A DNA stretch of 49,958 bases from Nitrospira sp. UBA2082. GTDB lineage: Bacteria > Nitrospirota > Nitrospiria > Nitrospirales > Nitrospiraceae. The position numbers and the translations under genes were made by a program. The notes beneath the pieces are model-generated. The model made no database searches. It saw nothing but the letters and a program-made list of their open reading frames with translations, and was not told the origin of the DNA. This document shows, piece after piece, positions 26,462-34,329 of the stretch; position 1 is the first letter of the stretch; each line of letters begins with the position of its first letter. The DNA is taken from contig DCZO01000015.1 of assembly GCA_002331335.1 (NCBI GenBank), positions 130,351 through 180,308 of the forward strand, given 5' to 3'.

Positions 26462-27232
26462 TCAACCGGCCAGCAGGCCTTGGTACCAATCAAGAAGGGG
26501 CTGCCCGAAGAACAGCGAGACGAGTGCTCCGCACACGAGGAACGGCCCGAAGGGAATGTAGTCTTCCCGTTTGATCACGTGAGCGGCAATCAAGGTGACT
26601 CCGACAACGGAACCGAGGAATGATCCCACCATAATCGTCATCAACGCAGGTTTCCAGCCGAGAAAGGCGCCGATCATCGCCAACAGCTTGATATCGCCGC
26701 CACCCATCCCTTCTTTGCCGAACAGATAGGGACTGGCCCACGCCAGCAGCCATAAGATGCCTCCCCCGACAAGAAGCCCGATGAGTCCGTTCAGCAGACC
26801 CAGCGGAAGAACCGTCGCGGCGCTGACAAGACCGATCACGATGCCAGGAAAGGTCACGACATTGGGGATGATTTTGTGGGAAAGATCTGTCCCGGCGACG
26901 ACGAGCAGGGCTGAATAGAGCAATCCATACACTGCCGTGGACCAGTCAGGTCCGAAGAACCAGAGCAGTCCCACGTAGCCGAGTGCGTTGAGAAGCTCCA
27001 CAGCGGGATAGCGCCAAGAGATGCGTGTCTGACATTGCCGACACCGTCCGGCCAGCACGAGATAGCTGATGATCGGGATATTGTCATACCAGGCGATGGC
27101 ATGAGAACAGCTCGGGCAATGGGAGCCGGGCCACGCAATCGATTCGCGCCGAGGCAGCCGGTAAATGCAGACATTGAGGAAGCTACCGATCAGCGCACCG
27201 AACAAGCCGACGATCAGATAGACAGCAAGCAT
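26462..27232 (-). CDS. pilD: Prepilin peptidase/N-methyltransferase PilD
   Basis: This 256-residue inner-membrane aspartic protease removes the leader of type IV prepilins and methylates the new N-terminus. The N-terminal zinc tetracysteine is intact (C39-x2-C42 and C64-x2-C67), followed by the RYPAVELL motif. Both catalytic aspartates are visible: D116 in GTDLSHKIIPN and D180 in GMGGGDIKLLAMIGAFLGW. Eight hydrophobic segments are predicted. It lies just downstream of operon B, separated by a 300-base gap on the same strand, and serves the minor pilins of both operons. Confidence 0.94.
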   Translation of the reverse strand: MLAVYLIVGLFGALIGSFLNVCIYRLPRRESIAWPGSHCPSCSHAIAWYDNIPIISYLVLAGRCRQCQTRISWRYPAVELLNALGYVGLLWFFGPDWSTAVYGLLYSALLVVAGTDLSHKIIPNVVTFPGIVIGLVSAATVLPLGLLNGLIGLLVGGGILWLLAWASPYLFGKEGMGGGDIKLLAMIGAFLGWKPALMTIMVGSFLGSVVGVTLIAAHVIKREDYIPFGPFLVCGALVSLFFGQPLLDWYQGLLAG

Positions 27233-27338
27233 GCGATCATACCCACGCAGAGAAACCAGTTTGCCGTTTTCACTGGTTGAGAGTTTCCTGAACCGTTTGA
27301 TTCATGACTCCGGCCCTGATGCAGGCCGACGCCCTCCA

Positions 27339-27368
27339 TTTACATTTCTTAGCGAATCTCCCTATAAT
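27339..27368 (+). promoter_or_regulatory. Sigma-70-type promoter of the LuxR-type gene
   Basis: TTTACA (27339-27344) and TATAAT (27363-27368) are separated by 18 bases. The -10 is a perfect consensus and the -35 matches five of six. Transcription would start near 27375, leaving an 83-base leader. Confidence 0.7.
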
Positions 27369-27457
27369 GTGGCCCTCGTTTCCCATCATCGATGGTCGCG
27401 AACAGCAGACTGCCAGTATACCTGAATTACCTGCCAAGCAAAGGAGAAGCGAGCATC

Positions 27458-27736
27458 ATGGCAAAAGCAGCTGTAAAGCCCAAGGCCAGGAAGTCTCTGG
27501 CGGACCTTGAGCCGCCCCCACGCGCCAAGCGGCCGGAGTCACTGACTTCACGTGAACAGGAAATTCTGGAATTGATCTGGGCCGGCTTCAAGAACAAAGA
27601 AATCGGCCAGCGACTGAAGATCAGCGTGAAGACGGTCGAAGCTCACCGGGCAAATATGATGAAGAAGTTGCGGGTCTCGAACACCGCCCAGCTGCTCAAG
27701 ACCGCCATCCAGAGCGGGGCACTCAAGATCCGGTAG
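27458..27736 (+). CDS. Small LuxR/GerE-type DNA-binding regulator
   Basis: The 92-residue protein is a lysine-rich N-terminal tail followed by a single LuxR-type helix-turn-helix. TSREQEILELIWAGFKNKEI is followed by GQRLKISVKTVEAHRANMMKKL and ends ALKIR. No receiver or ligand domain is attached, as in other stand-alone GerE-like proteins. AAGGAG lies about ten bases before the ATG at 27458, which is preferred over an upstream start. Its 3' end overlaps that of the convergent rlmB gene by 14 bases. It may regulate the pilus island or neighbouring genes, but the sequence does not say. Confidence 0.85.
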   Translation: MAKAAVKPKARKSLADLEPPPRAKRPESLTSREQEILELIWAGFKNKEIGQRLKISVKTVEAHRANMMKKLRVSNTAQLLKTAIQSGALKIR

Positions 27737-28499
27737 GCTTCGGCTCGCCTCGCTGCCGGACCGCTTCGAACACAACGACCGCCACGGCCGCTGATACATT
27801 CAAGGACTCAACACGCCCTTTCATCGGAATGCTGATGCGCCCATCGCACGCCTTCAGCACGCCTGGTCTGACCCCCTCGCCTTCTCCCCCGAACACGAGG
27901 GCCATCGGCCCTGTCATATCGAGGCTCGTATAAACCGGTGCCGCGGAGGGCTCAACTCCGTAGATCCACAGACCTCGCTCCTTGAGTTCTCCAATGAGAT
28001 GGGTCAAGTTGACGACCCGTCCGACCAGCATGTGATCGATGGCACCGGCCGAGACCTTGGCCACGACCGACGTCAGCCCCGCCGCGCGGCGCTCCGGAAT
28101 GAACACCCCGTGAACTCCAGCCGCTTCAGCGGTCCGCAGGGCTGCGCCGAGGTTGTGAGGATCTTCGACTCCATCCAGGATCAAGACGAACGGCGACTCG
28201 CCCCGTTTCCGGGCCCGCTCAAGAATCTCATCGGTCGAGCTGTAGGATTTAGCCGCAACAAAGGCGACGATACCTTGATGGTTGCCATGGGGAACCAGCC
28301 GATCGAATGCGGCAGGGGGTTCGACATGGACCGGAATCCGCTTCGATCTGGCTAACTGGACGAGATCCCCGAATTGCCGATCGGTCCGCAGGACTAAGAG
28401 ACGTTGAAGCGGACGAGAACCGGCTTTGAGCGCCTCGCGGACTGCATGCAGGCCATAGAGAATCTCTGGCTGCTTATCGCTTCCACCGGCTGGTGCCAT
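27723..28499 (-). CDS. rlmB: 23S rRNA (guanosine-2'-O)-methyltransferase RlmB-type
   Basis: This 258-residue SpoU-family enzyme methylates the ribose of a 23S rRNA guanosine (G2251 in E. coli). The N-terminal substrate-binding domain begins PEILYGLHAVREALKAG. The knotted methyltransferase domain has all three SpoU motifs: NLGAALRTAEAAGV, ALVFGGEGEGVRPGVL and ISIPMKGRVESLNVSAAVAV. The start at 28499 is chosen by homology and GAGG upstream; it overlaps the end of cysS by 26 bases. A close relative such as TrmH-like TrmB cannot be fully excluded. Confidence 0.9.
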   Translation of the reverse strand: MAPAGGSDKQPEILYGLHAVREALKAGSRPLQRLLVLRTDRQFGDLVQLARSKRIPVHVEPPAAFDRLVPHGNHQGIVAFVAAKSYSSTDEILERARKRGESPFVLILDGVEDPHNLGAALRTAEAAGVHGVFIPERRAAGLTSVVAKVSAGAIDHMLVGRVVNLTHLIGELKERGLWIYGVEPSAAPVYTSLDMTGPMALVFGGEGEGVRPGVLKACDGRISIPMKGRVESLNVSAAVAVVVFEAVRQRGEPKPTGS

Positions 28500-29979
28500 C
28501 AGGTTTGTCCTCGATCGTAATCCCCAGCGCATTGAGTTCTTTCCTGATCGCGTCGGCGCGTTTAAAATCTTTCTTTTTCTTTGCTTCCGCTCGTTCGGCA
28601 ATCTTTGCTTCGATTTCAGTATCAGGTAATTGTTCGCTCTTCAGGACCGCAGCAGACTCTTCCATTCCTGCCGACAAAGATTCTGAAACTGAAACCTCCT
28701 TGAATGCCGTGATCTTTGAGGTTGAGCTAAACTGCCACTTGTCCAACTGAAACAGCCCGAGCACATTGCCGATCGTGCGAAACGCTTGTCTGGCAATTTT
28801 CCGTGCCTCAGTCGACAAGCCCTTGCTCAGTAGTTTATTGATATCTGTCTTCAGACCCTGAAATGCTGCAAGAGCGCCCGTCGTGTTGAAATCATCGTCC
28901 ATTGCTGCCTGAAAGGCCAGCTTGCATCTTTCGACTGCTCCCCCGAGCTCCCTATCTGTAGAAGAGTTTTGGTCCGGCTCCGCCAACCGCGTTACCAGAA
29001 GATCGTAGAACCCATTCAAAGTATTCTTGGCTTCATTCAGGGCCTGGTCAGAAAAATCCAGGGGCCCGTGGTAATGGGTGGAGAGGAGAAAGTATCGAAG
29101 GATTTCGCCCGTGATGTCTTCCGGCCACTCCGACTTCTCAAAAATCTCACGGATCGTGAAGAAGTTCCCCAGCGACTTGGACATCTTCTCTTTGTTGATC
29201 TGCACGAACCCATTGTGAATCCAGTAGCGCGCGAATTCTTTTCCTGTGGCACCGCAGGACTGCGCGATTTCGTTTTCATGATGCGGAAAGATCAGATCCA
29301 TTCCTCCGCCATGGATATCGAATGTTTCACCGAGATGTTTCATAGACATCGCAGAACATTCGATGTGCCAACCAGGACGCCCCTGCCCCCACGGACTCGG
29401 CCACGCGGGTTCACCTGGCTTCGCGCTTTTCCAAAGCGCGAAATCCATCGGATCGCGTTTTCTCTCATCGACATCCACGCGCGCCCCTGCCTGTAGATCA
29501 TCCAGCCGTCTTTTCGAAAGGCGCCCATACTCTGGGTACTTGGCCACGTCAAAGTACACATCGCCATCGACCTGATAGGCCAGGCCTTTCGCGAGCAGCA
29601 TCTTGGCCAGCTCAATAATGTCGGCTATGTGCTCTGTAGCCTTGGGCTCAATCGAGGCCGGACGCACACCGAGCTTTCCCATATCTTCGTGGTAGGCATC
29701 GATGTACTTCGTAGTAATGGCCTCGCAGGCGACTCCTTGTTCATTCGCCCGTTTGATGATCTTGTCGTCAACATCGGTGAAGTTTTTCACGAACTCGACA
29801 CGATACTTGGAGGATTCGAGATACCGGCGAATCACATCGAACACCAGCGCGCTCCTGGCATGGCCGATATGGCAATAGTCATAGACCGTGACCCCGCAGA
29901 CGTACATCCGCACGGTCTTCGGCGCCAGCGGTTCAAACGGTTCCTTCTTGCCGGTGAGGGTGTTGTAGATCCTGAGCAT
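28474..29979 (-). CDS. cysS: Cysteinyl-tRNA synthetase
   Basis: CysRS charges tRNA-Cys in the cytoplasm. The 501-residue protein is of standard length and starts MLRIYNTLTGKKEPF, the usual N-terminus. Zinc-binding C28 and HIGH (37-40) are followed by DDKIIKRANE and the mononucleotide-binding part. KMSKS is at 265-269. The C-terminal DALR domain is present, and the last 25 residues are basic (AEAKKKKDFKRADAIRKEL), a common CysS ending. The start lies 12 bases after the dedA stop, in the surE-dedA-cysS-rlmB order. No clear ribosome binding site is seen, suggesting translational coupling. Confidence 0.95.
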   Translation of the reverse strand: MLRIYNTLTGKKEPFEPLAPKTVRMYVCGVTVYDYCHIGHARSALVFDVIRRYLESSKYRVEFVKNFTDVDDKIIKRANEQGVACEAITTKYIDAYHEDMGKLGVRPASIEPKATEHIADIIELAKMLLAKGLAYQVDGDVYFDVAKYPEYGRLSKRRLDDLQAGARVDVDERKRDPMDFALWKSAKPGEPAWPSPWGQGRPGWHIECSAMSMKHLGETFDIHGGGMDLIFPHHENEIAQSCGATGKEFARYWIHNGFVQINKEKMSKSLGNFFTIREIFEKSEWPEDITGEILRYFLLSTHYHGPLDFSDQALNEAKNTLNGFYDLLVTRLAEPDQNSSTDRELGGAVERCKLAFQAAMDDDFNTTGALAAFQGLKTDINKLLSKGLSTEARKIARQAFRTIGNVLGLFQLDKWQFSSTSKITAFKEVSVSESLSAGMEESAAVLKSEQLPDTEIEAKIAERAEAKKKKDFKRADAIRKELNALGITIEDKPDGTSRWKR

Positions 29980-29990
29980 CGAAGCGACCA

Positions 29991-30635
29991 CTATTGAGGT
30001 GTGGGACTGCGTCTCGGCCAGTGGGACCAGAGGAAGTACCCGACGGCCAGCGCAAGTACGATCCCGATGACGATATCGAACTGATGGAAGTAGCCCCGCA
30101 GATTGTCCCACTCTTCACCCATACGGACACCGATGTACGCCAGCAGATAACACCACGGCAGGGCTCCGATAAAGGTAAAGATCACGAATCGGGGAAAGTT
30201 CATGTTGGCGATCCCGGCCGGCAACGAAATAAACGTCCGGACGACCGGCAACATCCGCCCAAAAAAGACGGCAGCTTCTCCATACTTCGCGAACCACCGG
30301 TCGGCGACATCGAGATCATGATGAGAAACCAGGAAATACCGTCCGTACCGCTCGACAAAGGGGCGGCCGCCCCACACGCCCGCATAGTACGCGACGATCG
30401 ATCCGAGCACATTGCCCACGGCTCCGGCCAACGTGACCCCCAGCATCGTAAACTGTCCGGTCGTCACCAGATAGCCGGAAAACGGCATGATAATCTCGCT
30501 CGGCAACGGAATACAGGCGCTTTCGATCGCCATCGTCAGCAGAATGCCGCTGTAGCCCATCAAGGAGATCGTGCTGATGACGAACTTGCTCAGCTCGGTG
30601 ATGATCCATTCGATCACGTTCCCAATCATGCTCAT
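29991..30635 (-). CDS. DedA-family membrane protein
   Basis: The 214-residue protein is a polytopic inner-membrane protein with the DedA/SNARE-associated domain: ESACIPLPSEIIMPFSGYLV, then GAVGNVLGSIVAYYAGVWGG, then FFGRMLPVVRTFISLPAGIANM. These hold the conserved acidic and arginine residues. DedA proteins are linked to polyprenyl-phosphate or phospholipid flipping and membrane homeostasis. AAAGGA is seven bases upstream of the ATG at 30635, and that ATG overlaps the surE stop (ATGA). The exact lipid substrate is unknown. Confidence 0.9.
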   Translation of the reverse strand: MSMIGNVIEWIITELSKFVISTISLMGYSGILLTMAIESACIPLPSEIIMPFSGYLVTTGQFTMLGVTLAGAVGNVLGSIVAYYAGVWGGRPFVERYGRYFLVSHHDLDVADRWFAKYGEAAVFFGRMLPVVRTFISLPAGIANMNFPRFVIFTFIGALPWCYLLAYIGVRMGEEWDNLRGYFHQFDIVIGIVLALAVGYFLWSHWPRRSPTPQ

Positions 30636-31450
30636 CGCCGGTCCTTTGAGCGGTCGCGGGATCCTCCGGCCGCCTTCTCGCGCCTGGCCCGCAGCCCAGG
30701 CTCCCACGCTCTGAAGCGATCCAACGCTCCGTAATGCGTGCTGTCGAGTCTGATGGGAGTCAGCGACGCGGCGCCGTCGGCAATGGCCTCATGGTCCGCA
30801 TCTTTGCTGCGGCTCCAGGAAATGCGGGTCCCGGCGATCCAATAGTAGTTGCGCCCATGGGGATCTACTTTTTCGACGATCGGATTCTCGAACCGCCGTC
30901 GGCTCAGACAGGTCACACGCACGCCGCTCGTCGCACCCAACGGCTGATCCGGGATATTGAGATTGAGCAGCGTCTCTTCCGGCAAGCCTTGTTCGAGAAT
31001 GAGGCGTGCCACCCGGACGGCATAATGCGCGCCGACGGCGAAGCGAAACCGCTCCCGCCCTTCTTGCGAAACCGCCATCGACGGCACGCCGAGTATCGTC
31101 CCTTCCACCGCCGCCGACACCGTACCCGAATACAGCACATCATCACCTAGATTCACTCCCTTGTTGATGCCGGACACGAGCAGATGCGGACGCTGGGGCA
31201 TGATCTTGAGCAGCGCCAAGTTGACGCAATCCACCGGTGTGCCGTTGACGGAATAGGTTCGTTTGGCTGCTTGATGAACCCGCAGCGGCTTATGGAGCGT
31301 CACGGCATGCGCGACCGCCGTGCGCTCTCTGTCGGGAGCGACCACCCACACGTCTCCGAGTTTTGAGAGGGCGGACGCCAAGACCGCCAGGCCGGCGGAC
31401 TGGATGCCGTCGTCATTGGTCACGAGAATCCGGATGCGGCTGGGCGGCAT
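30632..31450 (-). CDS. surE: 5'/3'-nucleotidase SurE
   Basis: SurE is a metal-dependent nucleotidase acting on nucleoside monophosphates and short polyphosphates. The N-terminal signature RILVTNDDGIQSAG holds the metal-binding D13-D14. It is followed by VVAPDRERTAVAHAVTLHKP and VSGINKGVNLGDDVLYSGTV. At 272 residues it is slightly longer than average because of a basic C-terminal tail (RARREKAAGGSRDRSKDRR). The ATG follows directly after a stem-loop and T-run (31451-31473); GGAGG lies beyond that stem, so the ribosome binding site becomes correctly spaced only when the stem is folded. Confidence 0.93.
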   Translation of the reverse strand: MPPSRIRILVTNDDGIQSAGLAVLASALSKLGDVWVVAPDRERTAVAHAVTLHKPLRVHQAAKRTYSVNGTPVDCVNLALLKIMPQRPHLLVSGINKGVNLGDDVLYSGTVSAAVEGTILGVPSMAVSQEGRERFRFAVGAHYAVRVARLILEQGLPEETLLNLNIPDQPLGATSGVRVTCLSRRRFENPIVEKVDPHGRNYYWIAGTRISWSRSKDADHEAIADGAASLTPIRLDSTHYGALDRFRAWEPGLRARREKAAGGSRDRSKDRR

Positions 31451-31473
31451 AAAAAAAGCTGCGTAGCGCAGCT
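31451..31473 (-). terminator. Intrinsic-terminator-like stem fused to the surE start
   Basis: On the minus strand AGCTGCG-CTA-CGCAGCT is a perfect 7-bp stem followed by TTTTTT, a standard Rho-independent terminator for the ihf-merR-tRNA-Pro unit. The surE ATG follows the T-run with no gap, and GGGAGGAG overlaps the start of the stem. The element may therefore end some transcripts and serve as a translation leader in others that read through. Confidence 0.7.
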
Positions 31474-31542
31474 CCTCCCTCTCATCGCACGGTACCTAAC
31501 AGCGAGCCCAATCAGCTCGTCGGTCTCAGCACGTCCTATTGT

Positions 31543-31619
31543 TGGTCGGGGCGGCGGGATTTGAACCCACGACCACTCGCACCCCAAGCGAGTACGCTAC
31601 CGGGCTGCGCTACGCCCCG
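31543..31619 (-). tRNA. tRNA-Pro (anticodon GGG)
   Basis: A complete 77-base cloverleaf reads on the minus strand, with acceptor stem CGGGGCG/CGCCCCG, discriminator A and encoded CCA. The anticodon stem is CTCGC/GCGAG with loop TTGGGGT, giving anticodon GGG, which reads CCC. The T-arm contains GTGGGTTCAAATCCCGC. It follows the merR-like gene by about 80 bases. Confidence 0.95.
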
Positions 31620-31699
31620 ACGTGTTCTCTCTCAATCAATATTAATGCTATTGTCCCTTGCGGCACTATGGAAAGGCAATGGGAAGGTTCGGTGCATCC

Positions 31700-32050
31700 C
31701 TACCGGGCATGCGACTCAATGATTTTCACAATGGCTTGCAAATCGCCCCTGAGCTTTTTTGCCATCTCCTTCGGTGGCAACGGCCGGGAGGCAGCCCGCC
31801 CGCGCCTGGCCCAATAGCGCTTCACCCCTTCCAATGTATGTCCTTCCTCATAGAGCATGCGCTTAATTTCCAACACGGTTTCGATGTCGCGCTGCACATA
31901 CAGCCGCTGATTCCCTCTGCTTTTCTTCGGCTTGAGAAAACTGAACTCGGATTCCCAGAACCGCAACACATAGGCCGGCAGTTTGGTCATCCGGCTCACT
32001 TCCCCGATTTTATAGAAAATTTTGCTTCCCAGCCTGGGCTCAGTTCCCAT
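31700..32050 (-). CDS. MerR-family transcriptional regulator
   Basis: The 116-residue protein has the MerR winged helix: FYKIGEVSRMTKLPAYVLRF is followed by WESEFSFLKP and SRGNQRLYVQRDIETVLEIK. Then comes a short dimerisation helix ending KIIESHAR. It lacks the C-terminal effector domain and the metal-binding cysteines of MerR proper. Small MerR-like genes next to ihf are common in several bacterial groups. GAGGG six bases upstream supports the ATG. Target genes are unknown. Confidence 0.88.
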   Translation of the reverse strand: MGTEPRLGSKIFYKIGEVSRMTKLPAYVLRFWESEFSFLKPKKSRGNQRLYVQRDIETVLEIKRMLYEEGHTLEGVKRYWARRGRAASRPLPPKEMAKKLRGDLQAIVKIIESHAR

Positions 32051-32153
32051 GACCGGCCCTCAGTCGCACTCGCCTCGCTGAGTCGGCGAAGCGGGCTTTA
32101 TGATACCAATGAGGGATGCGAGAAAGAAGCGGGTGGTTGTGATCAGCATTCTG

Positions 32154-32429
32154 CTACGAATTGACGTACTTCTTGAACACTTGGCTTGGGCGGAACGTCA
32201 CGACACGACGGGGCGTAATGCCGATTTCTTCTCCCGTCCGAGGATTCCGGCCTTTGCGGGCACCCTTGCTGCGCACGACAAAATTGCCGAATCCCGCGAT
32301 CTTGACCGATTCCCCTTTTTGCAACACGGACTTCAACATGTTGAGGACCAGCTCGACGATGTCGGCCGCTTCATTTTTTGAGATGCCGACCTGCTTGAAA
32401 ATTTCGTTCGCAATATCAGCCTTCCTCAT
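32154..32429 (-). CDS. Integration host factor/HU-family DNA-bending protein (IhfA-like)
   Basis: The 91-residue nucleoid protein begins MRKADIANEIFKQVGISKNE and contains VKIAGFGNFVVRSK followed by RKGRNPRTGEEIGITPRRVV. The PRTG loop proline is the residue that kinks DNA. Sequence and the link with a downstream merR-type gene favour the IHF alpha branch over HU. IHF is the usual partner of sigma-54 promoters, which is relevant to the pilus operons in this window. AAGGGGG lies about six bases before the ATG. Confidence 0.9.
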   Translation of the reverse strand: MRKADIANEIFKQVGISKNEAADIVELVLNMLKSVLQKGESVKIAGFGNFVVRSKGARKGRNPRTGEEIGITPRRVVTFRPSQVFKKYVNS

Positions 32430-32506
32430 GCATCCCCCTTAGACACCCACTGCCATCCCCATGGCCTATTGCGAGAGGCCCGACCTTCATGCGGAGAGTT
32501 TAGCTT

Positions 32507-32535
32507 AAGTTACGTAAGGTTATGAGTCCTGTCAA
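32507..32535 (-). promoter_or_regulatory. Sigma-70-type promoter of the ihf-merR-tRNA unit
   Basis: On the minus strand a perfect TTGACA (32530-32535) is followed after 17 bases by TAACTT (32507-32512), with A/T-rich sequence upstream. The predicted start near 32500 gives a leader of about 70 bases. Confidence 0.65.
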
Positions 32536-32576
32536 GAATAAATTTGGTGCGGACCAGCTCTCTCCGCCTTCGGGGG

Positions 32577-34226
32577 TCACCTTTTCGCAAGAAGTTTGTA
32601 TTCGATACTGTCAGCCAGCGCCTGCCACGTCGCTTCGATAATGTTCTCCGAGACCCCCACTGTTCCCCATTTGTCCTTGTGATCGCCTGATTCGATCAAG
32701 ACCCGGACTTTGGACTCCGTGCCTTGATTCGCCGCCAGGACCCGCACCTTGTAATCGAGCAATTTGACTTCCGTGAGTTGCGGGTAAAACTTTTCCAGGG
32801 ATTTGCGCAACGCATGGTCCAACGCACTGACCGGCCCTGCGCCAACGGCCGCCGTATGTTCCACCACGTCGCCGACCTTGATCATCACCGTCGCCTCTGA
32901 CAGCGGAGCGCCGTTATCCTGCTTCTTTTCAACAATGACCCTGAACCCCAACAGTTGGAAGGACGGCTTATGGCTCCCCATCGCCTTCCGCATGAGCAGC
33001 TCGAACGAGCCTTCCGCTCCTTCGAACTGATATCCCTGGCTCTCCCGTTCTTTGAGGGTGTTGATCAACTCGTGTACTTTGGAGTGATCCTTCGACAGCT
33101 TGATGCCGAAGGCTTCGATCTTGTCCAGGAGGCCGCTGCGGCCGGCATAGTCGGACACCAACACCCGCTGCCGGTTGCCCACTTGCGCCGGATCGACATG
33201 CTCATAGGTCGCCGGATTCTTGAGCACGGCATGGATATGAACCCCGCCTTTGTGGGCGAAGGCTGAATCGCCGACATAGGGCTGGTGCTTGTTGGGCATC
33301 AGATTGGCGATCTCCGTGACAAATCCCGAGACTTCCTTCAGGCGGCTGAGCCGATCGGTCAGCGCCGGCCGTTTCATCTTCAATTCCAAATTGGGAACGA
33401 TCGAACAGAGATTCGCATTGCCGCACCGCTCGCCGATACCGTTGATCGTCCCTTGCACCTGCACGATCCCCGTTTCGATCGCCACCAGCGAGTTCGCCAC
33501 CGCCATGTCGCAATCGTTGTGCGCATGGATACCCAACGGCACCGGACACTCGCGCCGCACGGTTTCGCAGATCTCCCGAATTTCCCAGGGCATGGTCCCG
33601 CCGTTGGTGTCGCAGAGAATCACCCGCTCCGCTCCAGCTTCCACCGCTTTTCTAATGGTGTTGAGCGCATACTCTGGGTTGGTTTTATACCCGTCGAAAA
33701 AATGCTCGGCGTCATAGAACACCCGACGCCCTTTGTTCTTTAGATAAGCAACGGAATCGCCGATCAATTCCAGATTTTTGGCCAGGGAGATGCCGAGGGC
33801 GTCAGTGACGTGCAACGACCAGGTTTTCCCGAAAAGCGTAATCGTCTTGGTTTCTGCGGCGAGCAATGCTTGAAGATTGGGGTCCTCGCGGACGGAATGA
33901 CTCGCCTTTCTCGTCGACCCGAAGGCGATGACGGTCGCATGCTTCAGCGGAACCGTTTTGATCATCCGGAAGAATTCGATGTCCTTGGGATTTGCGCCGG
34001 GCCACCCGCCTTCGATGAAATGGACGCCTAGCTCGTCCAGCTTTTGCGCGACGCGGAGCTTATCCTCCGCCGAAAAACTGACATCTTCCGCCTGTGCGCC
34101 GTCGCGAAGCGTCGTATCGTAGATTTCCAATGATGCCACCCGGTCGGCAGGCGGCCTGACAACAGAAACCGGAGCCTGTTCACGGGCAGCGTGGGAAGTA
34201 CGCGATTGTTTGGTCTTTCTAGCCAT
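32577..34226 (-). CDS. cimA: (R)-citramalate synthase (CimA-type)
   Basis: The 549-residue protein belongs to the isopropylmalate/citramalate/homocitrate synthase family, which condenses acetyl-CoA with a 2-oxoacid. The TIM-barrel begins LEIYDTTLRDGAQAEDVSFS with the catalytic Arg-Asp and has the metal site GIHAHNDCDMAVANS. The C-terminal LeuA-type regulatory domain runs from about residue 395. The sequence is closer to the long CimA branch (GGWPGANPKDIEFF, FFDGYKTNPEYAL) than to LeuA, so pyruvate is the likely substrate, in the pyruvate route to isoleucine. The first 30 residues are an unusual basic extension. No clear ribosome binding site precedes the ATG. Confidence 0.9.
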   Translation of the reverse strand: MARKTKQSRTSHAAREQAPVSVVRPPADRVASLEIYDTTLRDGAQAEDVSFSAEDKLRVAQKLDELGVHFIEGGWPGANPKDIEFFRMIKTVPLKHATVIAFGSTRKASHSVREDPNLQALLAAETKTITLFGKTWSLHVTDALGISLAKNLELIGDSVAYLKNKGRRVFYDAEHFFDGYKTNPEYALNTIRKAVEAGAERVILCDTNGGTMPWEIREICETVRRECPVPLGIHAHNDCDMAVANSLVAIETGIVQVQGTINGIGERCGNANLCSIVPNLELKMKRPALTDRLSRLKEVSGFVTEIANLMPNKHQPYVGDSAFAHKGGVHIHAVLKNPATYEHVDPAQVGNRQRVLVSDYAGRSGLLDKIEAFGIKLSKDHSKVHELINTLKERESQGYQFEGAEGSFELLMRKAMGSHKPSFQLLGFRVIVEKKQDNGAPLSEATVMIKVGDVVEHTAAVGAGPVSALDHALRKSLEKFYPQLTEVKLLDYKVRVLAANQGTESKVRVLIESGDHKDKWGTVGVSENIIEATWQALADSIEYKLLAKR

Positions 34227-34329
34227 GGGGAGAAAGGGTATCAGGAGAGGGGCTCCCCTGTCGAGCCGTCAAAGGTCTAGGGCTTCCCGGTCGGGCCGGC
34301 TCAATCCGCCCCCTCTGATTCCAAGGTAC

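Noticed and set aside
31640..31680. Separate promoter directly before tRNA-Pro
   Set aside because: No -35/-10 pair with proper spacing was found; the tRNA is more likely transcribed with ihf and merR.
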